Below, in pieces: positions 35,785 through 44,584 of a stretch of DNA of 64,000 nucleotides (the stretch's first letter is position 1; every line of letters starts with the position of its first letter). The stretch spans positions 106,601 to 170,600 of the forward strand of contig NZ_PDEP01000009.1 of the NCBI RefSeq assembly GCF_002554705.1, read 5' to 3'. Under the pieces are notes generated by a model. It ran no database searches, was not told the origin of the DNA, and worked only from the letters and a program-made list of their open reading frames with translations. Both the position numbers and the translations under genes were made by a program. Source of the stretch: Longimonas halophila (lineage in GTDB: Bacteria > Bacteroidota > Rhodothermia > Rhodothermales > Salinibacteraceae).

Positions 35785-37008
35785 ATGCCCGAATCGCTTG
35801 CAATAGCTCCACAAGAAGCCGCCGCCCCCAAACGGGTGGCACTGTTTGCAGGAGCCTACAACCACATTGCCGACGGCGTATCGCTTACGCTTAACCGGCT
35901 GGTGGCCCATCTGGACGCGCAAGACGACACGGCTGTTCGGGTCTTTGCACCTACCGTGAAAGAGCCTGCGCTTGACCATGCAGGCACGCTTTGTCCCGTG
36001 CCCTCGCTCGCCGCGCCCGGGCGCCCGGAATACCGTCTGTCGCTTGGGCTGTCTACAGAAGCGAAGGCGGTGCTGCGCGCGTTCGATCCTACGCTCTTCC
36101 ACATCGCCACGCCCGATGTGCTGGGCTACCACGCACTGCAAACCGCACGGCGCTGGGGGCGTCCGGTCGTTGCCTCGTATCATACGCACTTCAGTTCGTA
36201 TCTAAAGTACTACCACCTTACCGCGCTGGAGCCGCTGCTGTGGCACTACGTGCGCACGTTCTACGCGCAGTGTCGGCATATCTACGTGCCCTCCTCGGCC
36301 ATGGCCGACATCTTACGGGCCCACGGCATCACCAAGGGGCTGCGTCCGTGGGAGCGTGGCATCGACACGGAGCGCTTTCATCCGAGGCGCCGTAGCATGG
36401 CGTGGCGTCGCGAGCAGGGCATTGCCGACGACGAGGTCGTGCTGAGTTTTGTAAGCCGTCTCGTTTGGGAGAAAGGCTTGGCGCTGCTCCCACAGATCCG
36501 CGATGTGCTGCGCGAGCGTGATATCAACGTGCGTCTGCTCATTGTGGGCGATGGCCCGGCACGCGACGAACTTGAATCACTGCTCCCCGGGGCCTGCTTC
36601 ACAGGCTTCCTCACAGGGGATGCGCTGGCTACCGCCTACGCCAGCAGCGACGTCTTTGTCTTCCCAAGCGATACCGAAACCTTTGGCAACGTGACGCTGG
36701 AGGCGATGGCCTCGGGGGTGCCCACTGTGTGCGCCGATGCGGTAGGCAGCCGCGACCTGGTCGACGAAGGCACCACCGGCGCGCTGTGTCCGCCCGGCGA
36801 CGCTCGTGCCTTTGCCCAAGCATTGGCCCCGCTACTCGTCAATGCTGAGCGCCGCACCGCGATGGGACAGGCTGCCCACGAGCGCGCTCAGTCGTACACC
36901 TGGGCCACCCTCCTTGCACGTATGGATCGCTACTACGACGAAGTCCGCGCGGCGGTGAACGCGGAGGACGCATCTTCTACACGCATGCCTGCTTCGCATT
37001 CTGCTTAA
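35785..37008 (+). CDS. GT4-type glycosyltransferase, SQD2/mannosyltransferase-like
   Basis: The protein has 407 residues from the ATG at 35785. The N-terminal domain has ALFAGAYNHIADGVSLTLNR, ATPDVLGYHALQTAR and VASYHTHFSSYLKYY, features of the alpha-mannosyl/sulfoquinovosyl (SQD2, MgtA/PimB) branch. The donor domain shows FVSRLVWEKGLALLP, IVGDGPARDEL and the EX7E motif ETFGNVTLE. It transfers a hexose to a lipid or glycan acceptor; the exact donor is unknown. It is followed 17 bases later by another glycosyltransferase, so both probably form an operon. Confidence 0.92.
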   Translation: MPESLAIAPQEAAAPKRVALFAGAYNHIADGVSLTLNRLVAHLDAQDDTAVRVFAPTVKEPALDHAGTLCPVPSLAAPGRPEYRLSLGLSTEAKAVLRAFDPTLFHIATPDVLGYHALQTARRWGRPVVASYHTHFSSYLKYYHLTALEPLLWHYVRTFYAQCRHIYVPSSAMADILRAHGITKGLRPWERGIDTERFHPRRRSMAWRREQGIADDEVVLSFVSRLVWEKGLALLPQIRDVLRERDINVRLLIVGDGPARDELESLLPGACFTGFLTGDALATAYASSDVFVFPSDTETFGNVTLEAMASGVPTVCADAVGSRDLVDEGTTGALCPPGDARAFAQALAPLLVNAERRTAMGQAAHERAQSYTWATLLARMDRYYDEVRAAVNAEDASSTRMPASHSA

Positions 37009-37025
37009 CAATTAACATCTTGCCC

Positions 37026-38243
37026 GTGCATATACTTTATGTTTCGCACTCGCTGCCTCCAGAGGGGCGTCCCATGGACAACGTGGGCGGTATGCAACGC
37101 GTCGCGTTGAAACTCAACGAGGCGCTGCATGAACGTTCAGAACCGCCCCATGTAGAGTCGGTTCTGCTGCGGAGCTCGTGGAAGTGGACGCCCTACAAGG
37201 TGCCGTTTTTTCTGGGCAAAGCGGCGTGGCGCATCCGGCAGGCTGTGTTGCGTAACGAGGCTGATGTCGTGCTTTTCTCATCTATGGTAACGGCTGCACT
37301 GGCCGTGCCGCTGCGCGGGTTTTTGGATCGTCACAATGTGAAGACCGCTGCCATCACGCACGGCCTCGACGTTACACTGAGCGTGTCGGCGTACCAGTGG
37401 TTTGTGCCCAAGGTATTCGGCGCGCTCGATGCGGTGCTGCCAGTGAGTCGGGCTACGGGCGCGGCCTGCGTAGCACGTGGGATGCCCGCGGACCAGGTGC
37501 ATGTAGTGCCCAATGGCATCGACCTGGATCGCTACGCGCCACCGCAGTCCAAATCCGAGATGCGAGCGGATCTCAGCGAGGCGCTGGGATCGAAAACGGC
37601 CCCCTTGCCCAACGATGCGCTGCTTTTATGCAGCGTGGGGCGCCAGGTGAAACGGAAAGGCGTGGCCTGGTTTGTGGAGCACGTTATGCCCACGCTGCCC
37701 GAACATGTGCACTACTGGATCGCCGGAGACGGCCCGCAGTCCAGCGCTATCCAGGACGCGATTGACCGCAACAACCTGAACGAGCGCGTGCGGCGTCTGG
37801 GGCGTATCTCAAACCCCGATCTGGCGCGCCTCTATCGCGGGGCCGACCTGTTCATCATGCCCAACATTCCCGTAGAAGGGGATATGGAAGGCTTTGGTGT
37901 CGTCATGCTTGAAGCGGGCCAGTGCGGCTGTCCGTCGATTGCGGCGCGGCTTGAGGGCATCCAAGACGTGATTACGGAGGGCGAAAACGGGCATCTGGTG
38001 GAGAGCGAAAACCCGGCGTCTTTCCGTGAAGCCATTATGCAGTACAACCAGGCGCCCGAGCAGCTCCGCCAGATATCGGAGCGCGCCGTGCAGCACACCG
38101 AGTCTAACTTTGGGTGGAGCGCTGTGGCCGAGCAATATGTCGATGTATTGCGCGCTGTGGTCGATCCCGACGCCGCGCCGCAGGGCGACTCGTTGCCCGG
38201 TGCTCCAGTTGAGGTGGGGGTTCACGCTGAGACTATGGCTTAA
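37026..38243 (+). CDS. GT4-type glycosyltransferase
   Basis: The protein has 405 residues from the GTG at 37026; a TTG two codons earlier is possible. The N-terminal loop reads GRPMDNVGGMQRVALKLNEAL. The middle has PNGIDLDRYAP, the donor domain has SVGRQVKRKGVAWFVEHV, WIAGDGPQ and the EX7E motif EGFGVVMLE. The acidic C-terminal tail after about residue 380 is not part of the fold. It works with the preceding transferase in polysaccharide or glycolipid assembly. Confidence 0.92.
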   Translation: MHILYVSHSLPPEGRPMDNVGGMQRVALKLNEALHERSEPPHVESVLLRSSWKWTPYKVPFFLGKAAWRIRQAVLRNEADVVLFSSMVTAALAVPLRGFLDRHNVKTAAITHGLDVTLSVSAYQWFVPKVFGALDAVLPVSRATGAACVARGMPADQVHVVPNGIDLDRYAPPQSKSEMRADLSEALGSKTAPLPNDALLLCSVGRQVKRKGVAWFVEHVMPTLPEHVHYWIAGDGPQSSAIQDAIDRNNLNERVRRLGRISNPDLARLYRGADLFIMPNIPVEGDMEGFGVVMLEAGQCGCPSIAARLEGIQDVITEGENGHLVESENPASFREAIMQYNQAPEQLRQISERAVQHTESNFGWSAVAEQYVDVLRAVVDPDAAPQGDSLPGAPVEVGVHAETMA

Positions 38244-38421
38244 CGGCCCTGCATCTTTTGCGCGGCCTTCGCTCGTGCAGATCAGTTATGGTGAACTGTA
38301 GCCGGACGTGGGGCATATGACACCGACGAAAGCGCACGGCGAATCGGTCTTCCATACCTTCCATACCTGCGATGCCGCTGATGCGCGTGCCTCGATGTGT
38401 TTTCCAAGCCTCCCTGCTCTC

Positions 38422-39114
38422 ATGTCGCGCCAGAACCTGACCCGCGAACTTGCCGAACTGCGTCACCTGCTCCTCTCTATGGCAGACATCGTCAAAGAGC
38501 AGTTTGGGGATGCGGTGCACGCCCTCCTTACAGACGACCTGGAGCTTGCCGAGGCCGTCGTTGAACGGGATAACGAGGTTGACCGCCTGGAGCTGGAGAT
38601 TGACCAGCAGTGCGAGCGGATTCTGGCGTTGTATCAGCCGGTTGCTGTTGACTTGCGGTTCCTGATTGTAGTTGTGAAGATCAATACCGATCTGGAGCGC
38701 ATGGGCGACCATTGCCGCAATCTGGCGCGCAATGTGGAGCATGTGCGCAGTGCGCCGTCGGTGATTGAGCATACCAAGCTCAAAGAATTGGCCGAGGCGT
38801 GCAGCAACATTTTGGCAGAGGCGCAGCGTTCGTTCCTGGAGCGCGATGAAACCCTGGCGCAGGAGGTGCCGACCTTCGACGAGCGCGTGAACGCGCTGCA
38901 TCGCGAAAACTTTAATCAGCTCGTACAATTCTGCAAGTCGCATCCCGAACACGCCGAACCGGCAGCCCATCTCATCACTGCCAGCAAAGCCATCGAGCGC
39001 ATTGGCGATCATGCCAAGAGCATTGCCAAGAGCGTGGTGTTTCTCATCGAGGGCGAGGACCTGCGCCACGCTTCGGTGCAGGCGCAAGACGCTTCAAGCG
39101 AAAGCGGATCCTAA
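38422..39114 (+). CDS. Second PhoU-family protein
   Basis: The protein has 230 residues from the ATG at 38422 (MSRQNLTRELAELRHLLL). The frame upstream is open to 38308 but has no PhoU similarity. It has the same two-repeat helical plan as the pst-linked PhoU, with VDLRFLIVVVKINTDLERMG and LITASKAIERIGDHAKSIA. It lies far from pst and behind glycosyltransferase genes, so it may regulate a different phosphate process. Its TAA stop codon (39112-39114) is also the left target-site duplication of the MITE-like element that follows. Confidence 0.92.
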   Translation: MSRQNLTRELAELRHLLLSMADIVKEQFGDAVHALLTDDLELAEAVVERDNEVDRLELEIDQQCERILALYQPVAVDLRFLIVVVKINTDLERMGDHCRNLARNVEHVRSAPSVIEHTKLKELAEACSNILAEAQRSFLERDETLAQEVPTFDERVNALHRENFNQLVQFCKSHPEHAEPAAHLITASKAIERIGDHAKSIAKSVVFLIEGEDLRHASVQAQDASSESGS

Positions 39115-39299
39115 GAACCTGTTTGGGTTTTGGTTTGACGGCGAGAGCGAGGGCCGCTGAGGCGAAAATTGGACCCCAATCGAGGTTCGTAGCCGGGGCT
39201 ACGGGCCGAGATTAGGGGCAATTTGCACCAGGGGCATGACCTTCGGCCCCAGCCCAGCGAAGCCGCTCGGAGCCCAAAATAAGAAATCAAAACAGGTTC
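39115..39299. mobile_element. 185-bp MITE-like non-autonomous element
   Basis: The ends are inverted repeats: GAACCTGTTT at 39115-39124 and its complement AAACAGGTTC at 39290-39299. TAA occurs on both flanks (39112-39114 and 39300-39302), as expected for a 3-bp target duplication; TNA duplications are known for some IS5-family groups. The interior folds into a long imperfect hairpin (39166-39224) centred on CGTAGCC-GGGGCTACG. It has no coding capacity and would need a transposase supplied elsewhere. The insertion abuts the phoU stop codon without altering the protein. Confidence 0.7.
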
Positions 39300-39326
39300 T
39301 AAAACACTGGGCCTCCAGCCTCCTGT

Positions 39327-40454
39327 CTACAGGGACAAGGCCTCGCCACCGGCTACGCGTTCAAGGTGTTCAACGAGTTGTGCGGGCATCTGCTGCACAC
39401 GAGCACGATACGCGGCGGTGTCGGGTACGTAGTGCGGGATAAAGCGAAGCAGCGCATCCAACGAAAACTGGTTGCTGCGGATGCCTGCTCCAGCACGCAC
39501 GATGTCGTAGGCGTTGCACAGCTGCTCGTAGTGGCCGGGCACCGGCACTGCCTGCACAGGAGTATCCAGGTAGAGGGCCTCGGCCACCGACTCAAATCCC
39601 GCTGTCGTAGCCAATCCGCGCGCCTGTGCCATCGACTGGATGAAGCGCTCGGCGCTCAGCGGATAAATGGTGAGGGTGCTGTCGACCTGTTCGGGCGTGT
39701 GGATGCCGTCGCGTCTCCAAAAGCACCGTAGCGGCACCTGCGGATGCGCGTGATGCCAGCACATGAGCTGCTGCGCGTAGCTGTCGTTGAGGAGATAAGC
39801 TTGCACATGAGATGCCCGCTCGTTTCCCGGCGACAGGCGACGCACTGATGGACGGAGCAGCGGGGGCATCACAGTGAGCGAAACCCCGTCAGGGAGCCAC
39901 GCTGTAGACGCGGGCGGAGCCGGATACAGCGACAGGGCAATGCAGGCATCTGTACCCCACGCGGTGAGGTGCGTGGCCCAATGCGTCAGGGCGCGCCGGG
40001 CCCACCGTTGCGGCGGAAAGCGGTAGCCGGGATGCAAGAACATGTACTGATGCGCCACCGCGACGGTTGGCACCGTTACGCCGCGCTTGCGCGCCAGCAC
40101 GCCCATCATCGGCTCGAAGAAGTTGACAATGAGGTCCGGATCTGCCGTCTCGATGGCCGCCTGTAGTGTATCGAGCGGTTCCGATTCGAAAAAGACTCGT
40201 CGGAGTCCGCGCCCAACAGTAGCAAGGGGACGCACGGCTCCCGTAGCGGTGTCGGTGATGATAGAGACGCTGCGCAGCGGCGTCAGCGGCTTTGCAATGG
40301 CATCTGTAAAAAACGCAGGCCAGGATCCCTGCTCGGGCATCCCCACCGCAGCGCCCACGACCTCGTGGTTAGCAGCACGAAGCGCTTGCTGGAGCGCCAA
40401 CGCCTGGGTAAGGTGGCCGCGACCTTCGCCCTGAATCACAAAAAAACAACGCAT
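39327..40454 (-). CDS. Glycosyltransferase-like protein (MurG/GT1-type)
   Basis: The protein has 375 residues from the ATG at 40454 (MRCFFVIQGEGRGHLTQALA). The N-terminal glycine-rich loop GEGRGHLTQ followed by a helix is typical of MurG/UGT-like GT-B enzymes. Further evidence is LIVNFFEPMMGVLARKRG and the donor-domain end TTAGFESVAEALYLDTPVQAVP. That last segment is equivalent to the TxxGxxSxxEAL donor-binding site. It probably glycosylates a lipid; donor and acceptor are unknown. It is monocistronic and runs towards the MITE-like element. Confidence 0.82.
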   Translation of the reverse strand: MRCFFVIQGEGRGHLTQALALQQALRAANHEVVGAAVGMPEQGSWPAFFTDAIAKPLTPLRSVSIITDTATGAVRPLATVGRGLRRVFFESEPLDTLQAAIETADPDLIVNFFEPMMGVLARKRGVTVPTVAVAHQYMFLHPGYRFPPQRWARRALTHWATHLTAWGTDACIALSLYPAPPASTAWLPDGVSLTVMPPLLRPSVRRLSPGNERASHVQAYLLNDSYAQQLMCWHHAHPQVPLRCFWRRDGIHTPEQVDSTLTIYPLSAERFIQSMAQARGLATTAGFESVAEALYLDTPVQAVPVPGHYEQLCNAYDIVRAGAGIRSNQFSLDALLRFIPHYVPDTAAYRARVQQMPAQLVEHLERVAGGEALSL

Positions 40455-40590
40455 AGCGGATATAGAGCACAAGAGCAAGAGCATGCGGTGTATTCGTAGC
40501 CCGCCCGACCGTTCGCAGGCAGCCTGGACCGAAACCCGCATGCGTGCGGCTCGTTGAGCCTCCGATCTTTACGGGGAGTATCTTGCCGCT

Positions 40591-41808
40591 GTGCCTGACC
40601 TGAAAGGACATACCTACCTGATTCTTTTTGCGCTCTGGCTGATGATGTTTTCAGCCAGCAGCCAAGTGGTCATTGTCATCCCCATTCTGCCAGAAATCAG
40701 CCAGACGCTCGGCATCAACGAGTTGTGGCAGGGGGTGCTGCTCGGGTCGTATGCCTTTGCATTGGGCGTGTCGGCCGTTGTTACCGGACCCATCTCTGAC
40801 CGCGTAGGGCGCCGCCGCATCCTGATTTTTGGCGCGACGCTCATGTCGATCGCGCTGGTGCTACACACCGTGGCTGCCAGCTTTACGTTGCTGCTGATCA
40901 TGCGCACGCTTGCGGGCATTGGCGGGGGGATTCTAAGCGGCGGCTCGGTGGCGTACATTGGCGACTACTTTCCGTATGACCGCCGCGGCTGGGCCAACGG
41001 CTGGGTGATGAGCGGCACCGCCTTCGGGCAGATTGCTGGCGTGCCCACCGGGAAGGTGCTGGCTACAGCGTACGGCTACCGCTGGCCTTTCGTGATGTTT
41101 GCAGTCACCATGGGCATCGCGGCTATTCTCATCTGGTACGTATTGCCCGCCGTGAACGCGCATCTCGATCCGAAGCGTCTTACCGTGCGCCGCATGGTGA
41201 AGAAGTATGCCCGCCTGGTCCGCCGCTCTGAAATCGTAGCGGCGGTGGCCACGTACTTTCTCATGTTTCTGGGAATTGGGCTGTTTGCCTCGTTCTTGCC
41301 CACATGGCTGGAGGTCGAAATTGGGATCTCGGGCTTCCAAATCGCTTTGCTCTTCGCCGTTGGGGGACTGGCCAACATTGTAGCGGCTCCCGTGGCGGGG
41401 CATGTCTCGGACACCCTGGGGCGCAAACCGCTTGTGGTGGCTTCGTGCCTTGGACTAAGCGCGGCCATTTTGGTGGCGCCCTACCTCATCGACGGCTTTG
41501 CCATGGCGGCTTTTCTCTTCTTCCTGGCCATGATTGCAGTTGGCATCCGCATCAGCCCGCTTCAGGCGCTCCTCACAGCGCTGGTGGTCGATGCACGACG
41601 TGGGCTCCTCATGGGGCTGGCGGTTGGATTTGGGCAGGTCGGGTTCGGCGTGGGGAGTTTCATCGCTGGGCTTACGTACGGGCCCTACGGATATGCAAGC
41701 AACACCGTCATGGGGGCCGCCTCGGTGCTTCTCATGGCTGCAATTGTGCAATGGGGATTGCCTGAGCCCGACCTGCATGCTCCACATCCTGCTACATCGA
41801 AGTCGTAG
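40591..41808 (+). CDS. Major facilitator superfamily transporter
   Basis: The protein has 405 residues from a GTG start. Twelve membrane helices are predicted in two halves. The loop between helices 2 and 3 has the MFS motif GPISDRVGRRRIL, repeated in the second half as GHVSDTLGRKPL. The length and motif positions fit the drug:H+ antiporter-like 12-helix group. The substrate cannot be told. The stop codon lies in a short direct repeat (GAAGTCGTAG at 41799-41808 and 41814-41823). Confidence 0.92.
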   Translation: MPDLKGHTYLILFALWLMMFSASSQVVIVIPILPEISQTLGINELWQGVLLGSYAFALGVSAVVTGPISDRVGRRRILIFGATLMSIALVLHTVAASFTLLLIMRTLAGIGGGILSGGSVAYIGDYFPYDRRGWANGWVMSGTAFGQIAGVPTGKVLATAYGYRWPFVMFAVTMGIAAILIWYVLPAVNAHLDPKRLTVRRMVKKYARLVRRSEIVAAVATYFLMFLGIGLFASFLPTWLEVEIGISGFQIALLFAVGGLANIVAAPVAGHVSDTLGRKPLVVASCLGLSAAILVAPYLIDGFAMAAFLFFLAMIAVGIRISPLQALLTALVVDARRGLLMGLAVGFGQVGFGVGSFIAGLTYGPYGYASNTVMGAASVLLMAAIVQWGLPEPDLHAPHPATSKS

Positions 41809-41904
41809 AAAACGAAGTCGTAGTAGGATACGAAGTGTAACGGCACACGAGTCGCCTGCACAGAGCCTGTGTATTTCTTTTGCTCATCAGGCGTCCCATG
41901 CACT

Positions 41905-43260
41905 ATGGACATCTCGTACGATCTTCTCGTCGTAGGAACCGGAGGCGGAGGCTCGGTGGTGGCCCGTCGATGTAACGACGCGGGCTGGTCCGTCGCTCAA
42001 ATCGATAACCGTCCGTTTGGAGGTACGTGTGCCCAGCGCGGCTGCGATCCCAAAAAAGTGCTTGTGGGTGCGGCGCATGCCGTAGATCAGGCCACGCACT
42101 TGCATGGCCACGGCCTTACGGCGCCGCCTGCCATTGACTGGAGCGACCTGATGGCGTTTAAGCGCTCGTTTACTGAGCCGGTGTCTGAGGCGCGCGAACG
42201 GGCACTTGAAGATGCTGGAATTGATGCCTACCACGGCACGGCCCGCTTCATCAACGAACACACGCTGCAGGTGGGCAACGATACGCTCGAAGGCGAACAC
42301 ATCGTGCTGGCGACCGGTATGCAGCCGGTTCCGCTGCCATTCGAGGGCGCAGACCTGCTTACCACCAGCGACGAGTTTCTGGAGCTCGACGCGCTACCCG
42401 ACGAGATTCTCTTTGTAGGGGGCGGCTACATCTCAATGGAGTTTGCCCACATCGCCCGCCGCGCCGGGGCCCGCGTACGCATCATTCAGCGCGATTCACG
42501 GATCCTTCCCCCGTTTGATGCCGACTGCACCGATCGCCTGACTGAGGCTTCGCGTGATCTGGGCATGGACATCCACTTGAATACGGATGCCGTGCGCATC
42601 GACAAAACCGACAACGGACAGCTTGCCGTAACCACGCGGGGGCCCGATGGGAGCGAGCAGACCTACACTGCCGACCTCGCCATTCATGGCGCCGGGCGCG
42701 TGCCGAACATCGAAGCGCTTGATTTGGAGAAAGGTAACGTCGACGCCGGACGCGGGGGCATTACCGTGAACGAGTATCTGCAGAGTCCGACGAACCCGCG
42801 CGTCTACGCCGCAGGCGATGTTGCCGACACTCCTGGGTTGCCCCTTACCCCGCTCTCAGGACAAGAATCCCACATCGTAGCCGACAATCTGCTGGGCGAC
42901 ACGCCCCACGCCGCTACGTACGGACTGCAGCCCAGCGCTGCGTTTACGCTTCCGCCACTGGCCACGGTGGGCCTAACCGTCGACGAGGCCGACGCCCAGG
43001 AACGCGAGGTGCGCATCATTGAGAACGACCTGAGCGGATGGTACAGCTACCGCCGCATTCAGGCCGATACCGCATACGCCAAGGTTCTGGTGGATGCAGA
43101 GACCGATGCCATTGTGGGAGCGCACCTCATCGGCGAGCAAGCGCCTGAACTGATTAACCTGTTCACGCTCGCCATCCGCCACAACATGACGCCCGCCGAC
43201 ATTAAAGACACCACCTTTGCGTATCCCACGCACGGTTCTGATCTGCAGTACATGGTCTGA
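41905..43260 (+). CDS. FAD/NAD-dependent disulfide oxidoreductase-like protein
   Basis: The protein has 451 residues from the ATG at 41905 (MDISYDLLVVGTGGGGSVV). The FAD motif, the redox pair CAQRGC (CX4C) within GGTCAQRGCDPKK, the NAD motif VGGGYISMEFAHIARRAG and the second FAD motif YAAGDVADTPGLP place it among class I flavoprotein disulfide reductases (glutathione, mercuric and dihydrolipoyl reductase relatives). The C-terminal dimerisation domain ends in FAYPTHGSDLQYM. The HPT motif, whose His is the general acid/base in classical members, is YPT here. The enzyme therefore may use another residue or a different substrate. Confidence 0.88.
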   Translation: MDISYDLLVVGTGGGGSVVARRCNDAGWSVAQIDNRPFGGTCAQRGCDPKKVLVGAAHAVDQATHLHGHGLTAPPAIDWSDLMAFKRSFTEPVSEARERALEDAGIDAYHGTARFINEHTLQVGNDTLEGEHIVLATGMQPVPLPFEGADLLTTSDEFLELDALPDEILFVGGGYISMEFAHIARRAGARVRIIQRDSRILPPFDADCTDRLTEASRDLGMDIHLNTDAVRIDKTDNGQLAVTTRGPDGSEQTYTADLAIHGAGRVPNIEALDLEKGNVDAGRGGITVNEYLQSPTNPRVYAAGDVADTPGLPLTPLSGQESHIVADNLLGDTPHAATYGLQPSAAFTLPPLATVGLTVDEADAQEREVRIIENDLSGWYSYRRIQADTAYAKVLVDAETDAIVGAHLIGEQAPELINLFTLAIRHNMTPADIKDTTFAYPTHGSDLQYMV

Positions 43261-43349
43261 AGAGCAATAGTGCTGTGTCACAGATCAATCCTGGGAGACG
43301 CGTGCTTCTCTCAAACGCTGACATCTTGACCCTGACGGCTGCTGGGGGA

Positions 43350-43446
43350 AGGATCTCCCCTGAGCTTGGAAGGGCCTCATGTCCCGCTGTATCCGCCAGG
43401 CGCCAAGGAGATGTTTCGACGCGCTTCGCTTGCTCAACATGACACT
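43350..43446. repeat. Probable degenerate dispersed intergenic repeat
   Basis: Read on the minus strand, the segment runs from GTCATGTTGAGCAAGCGAAG (43442-43423) through CGAAACATCTCCTTGG (43419-43404) to GGGAGATCCTTCCCCC, ending at 43343. This word order (TGTCATGTTGAGC, GCGAAGC, GAAACATCTC, GGAGATCCTTC) resembles a dispersed non-coding repeat I recall from environmental Bacteroidetes-group genomes. It lies in the 280-base gap after the flavoprotein gene, which has no gene. The identification is from memory, not from a search. Confidence 0.35.
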
Positions 43447-43540
43447 CTATTGGAGAGCAGGAGCCTGGAGGAGACTTCTTAGCACACGTCGCTTACGCAC
43501 CATAACATTCAGGCATAACACGCCAACAGTGTAGAACTGC

Positions 43541-44362
43541 TCACTCGCCGGATGCGAACGTCGTTACCGTCTGCACCGACTCAACGGGACGCAGCGGCAC
43601 GGACAGGCGGGCCCGAAACCGCATGATGTGCGGTAGCCACTGGCCGTTAGGGCCTGGCTGCAGTGCGATGTAGAACAGGCTGTCTTCGTCGTAGAGCAGG
43701 GCCCGGTCGGCACGTACCACGTAGGTGCTCACCGCAGAGCGCGTACCGGGCAGCACGTCAACGCGGGCATACGGAATAGCCATGCGGCGTCCGTCTCCCG
43801 TATCGCGGGCCACGACCTCAATGCGGTCAACCGGAATGCCCGGCGCGAGCGTGTCGCGGCGCATCCCGTAGCGATACGCCGGCTGGTTGCGTGCCTCCAG
43901 GAAGGGCGGTTCGTCGGGATACGCATCACGCACTATATTTTCTGGCAAGGAGGCCGCATTGGCGCGGGGCACCAGGCCCCACAGGTCGCGGTCGGGGAGC
44001 GTGCCGGTCTGCGTTTCCTCCAGCAGTTCCGGTTCAGCCTTGGGGCGGTGGTGCCACGTCTGGTAGAGCTGCCCGCGCAGCGAGTCGGCAGGCGTAAAGG
44101 CGTCGGTGCGCGTGGTGCGCGTGAGGGGCACGCGTGGCAGCGCGGCAAACGCCGAATCCATGAGGGCAAGGTCGAGGCTGTCGAGTCGGCTTACGACCGC
44201 ATCGCCGGTGGTTGTCCACGCGGTGGTATCGGCAGTCGGCGCGTAGCGGGGCGGGGGGCCTTCGGTTCGGGCACAGCCCGACGTTGCCACCGATGCCGCA
44301 AGGAGCGCGCTGGCAACAAGCAGGAGCACAACGCGAGAACACGGCACAAACGACGGTATCAT
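43541..44362 (-). CDS. Hypothetical lipoprotein
   Basis: The protein has 273 residues. The signal peptide VVLLLVASALLAASVATSGC ends in a lipobox Cys at about residue 30. The mature part is acidic and rich in Pro, Thr and Arg, with mixed alpha/beta pattern and no recognised domain. The last 60 residues (YVVRADRALLYDEDSLFYIA and following) look like a small beta sheet. It should be anchored in a membrane facing the periplasm or surface. It is monocistronic, divergent from the phosphatase gene. Confidence 0.7.
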   Translation of the reverse strand: MIPSFVPCSRVVLLLVASALLAASVATSGCARTEGPPPRYAPTADTTAWTTTGDAVVSRLDSLDLALMDSAFAALPRVPLTRTTRTDAFTPADSLRGQLYQTWHHRPKAEPELLEETQTGTLPDRDLWGLVPRANAASLPENIVRDAYPDEPPFLEARNQPAYRYGMRRDTLAPGIPVDRIEVVARDTGDGRRMAIPYARVDVLPGTRSAVSTYVVRADRALLYDEDSLFYIALQPGPNGQWLPHIMRFRARLSVPLRPVESVQTVTTFASGE

Positions 44363-44584
44363 AAGCAGCAGGAGAGCAGAGTAGGATCGGACATCGGTAC
44401 AAACAGCCAGGCATCGAACGCGCCACGCATCCGATTCAAATTAAAACCGGCTGGTTTCACAACAGAATAATGCATCGGTCCGAGCCGATGCTTATGTTGC
44501 TACACACCGCCTACCCCACACGGGGCCGCGCCGAAAAGTTTCGGGCGCGCGTTCTGCTTTTATTTCTTGACCCAGTTGTTGCGC

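Noticed and set aside
41798..41840. Direct repeats of GAAGTCGTAG near the MFS stop codon
   Set aside because: Two short copies only, plus a partial third; probably a slippage trace with no CRISPR or regulatory character.
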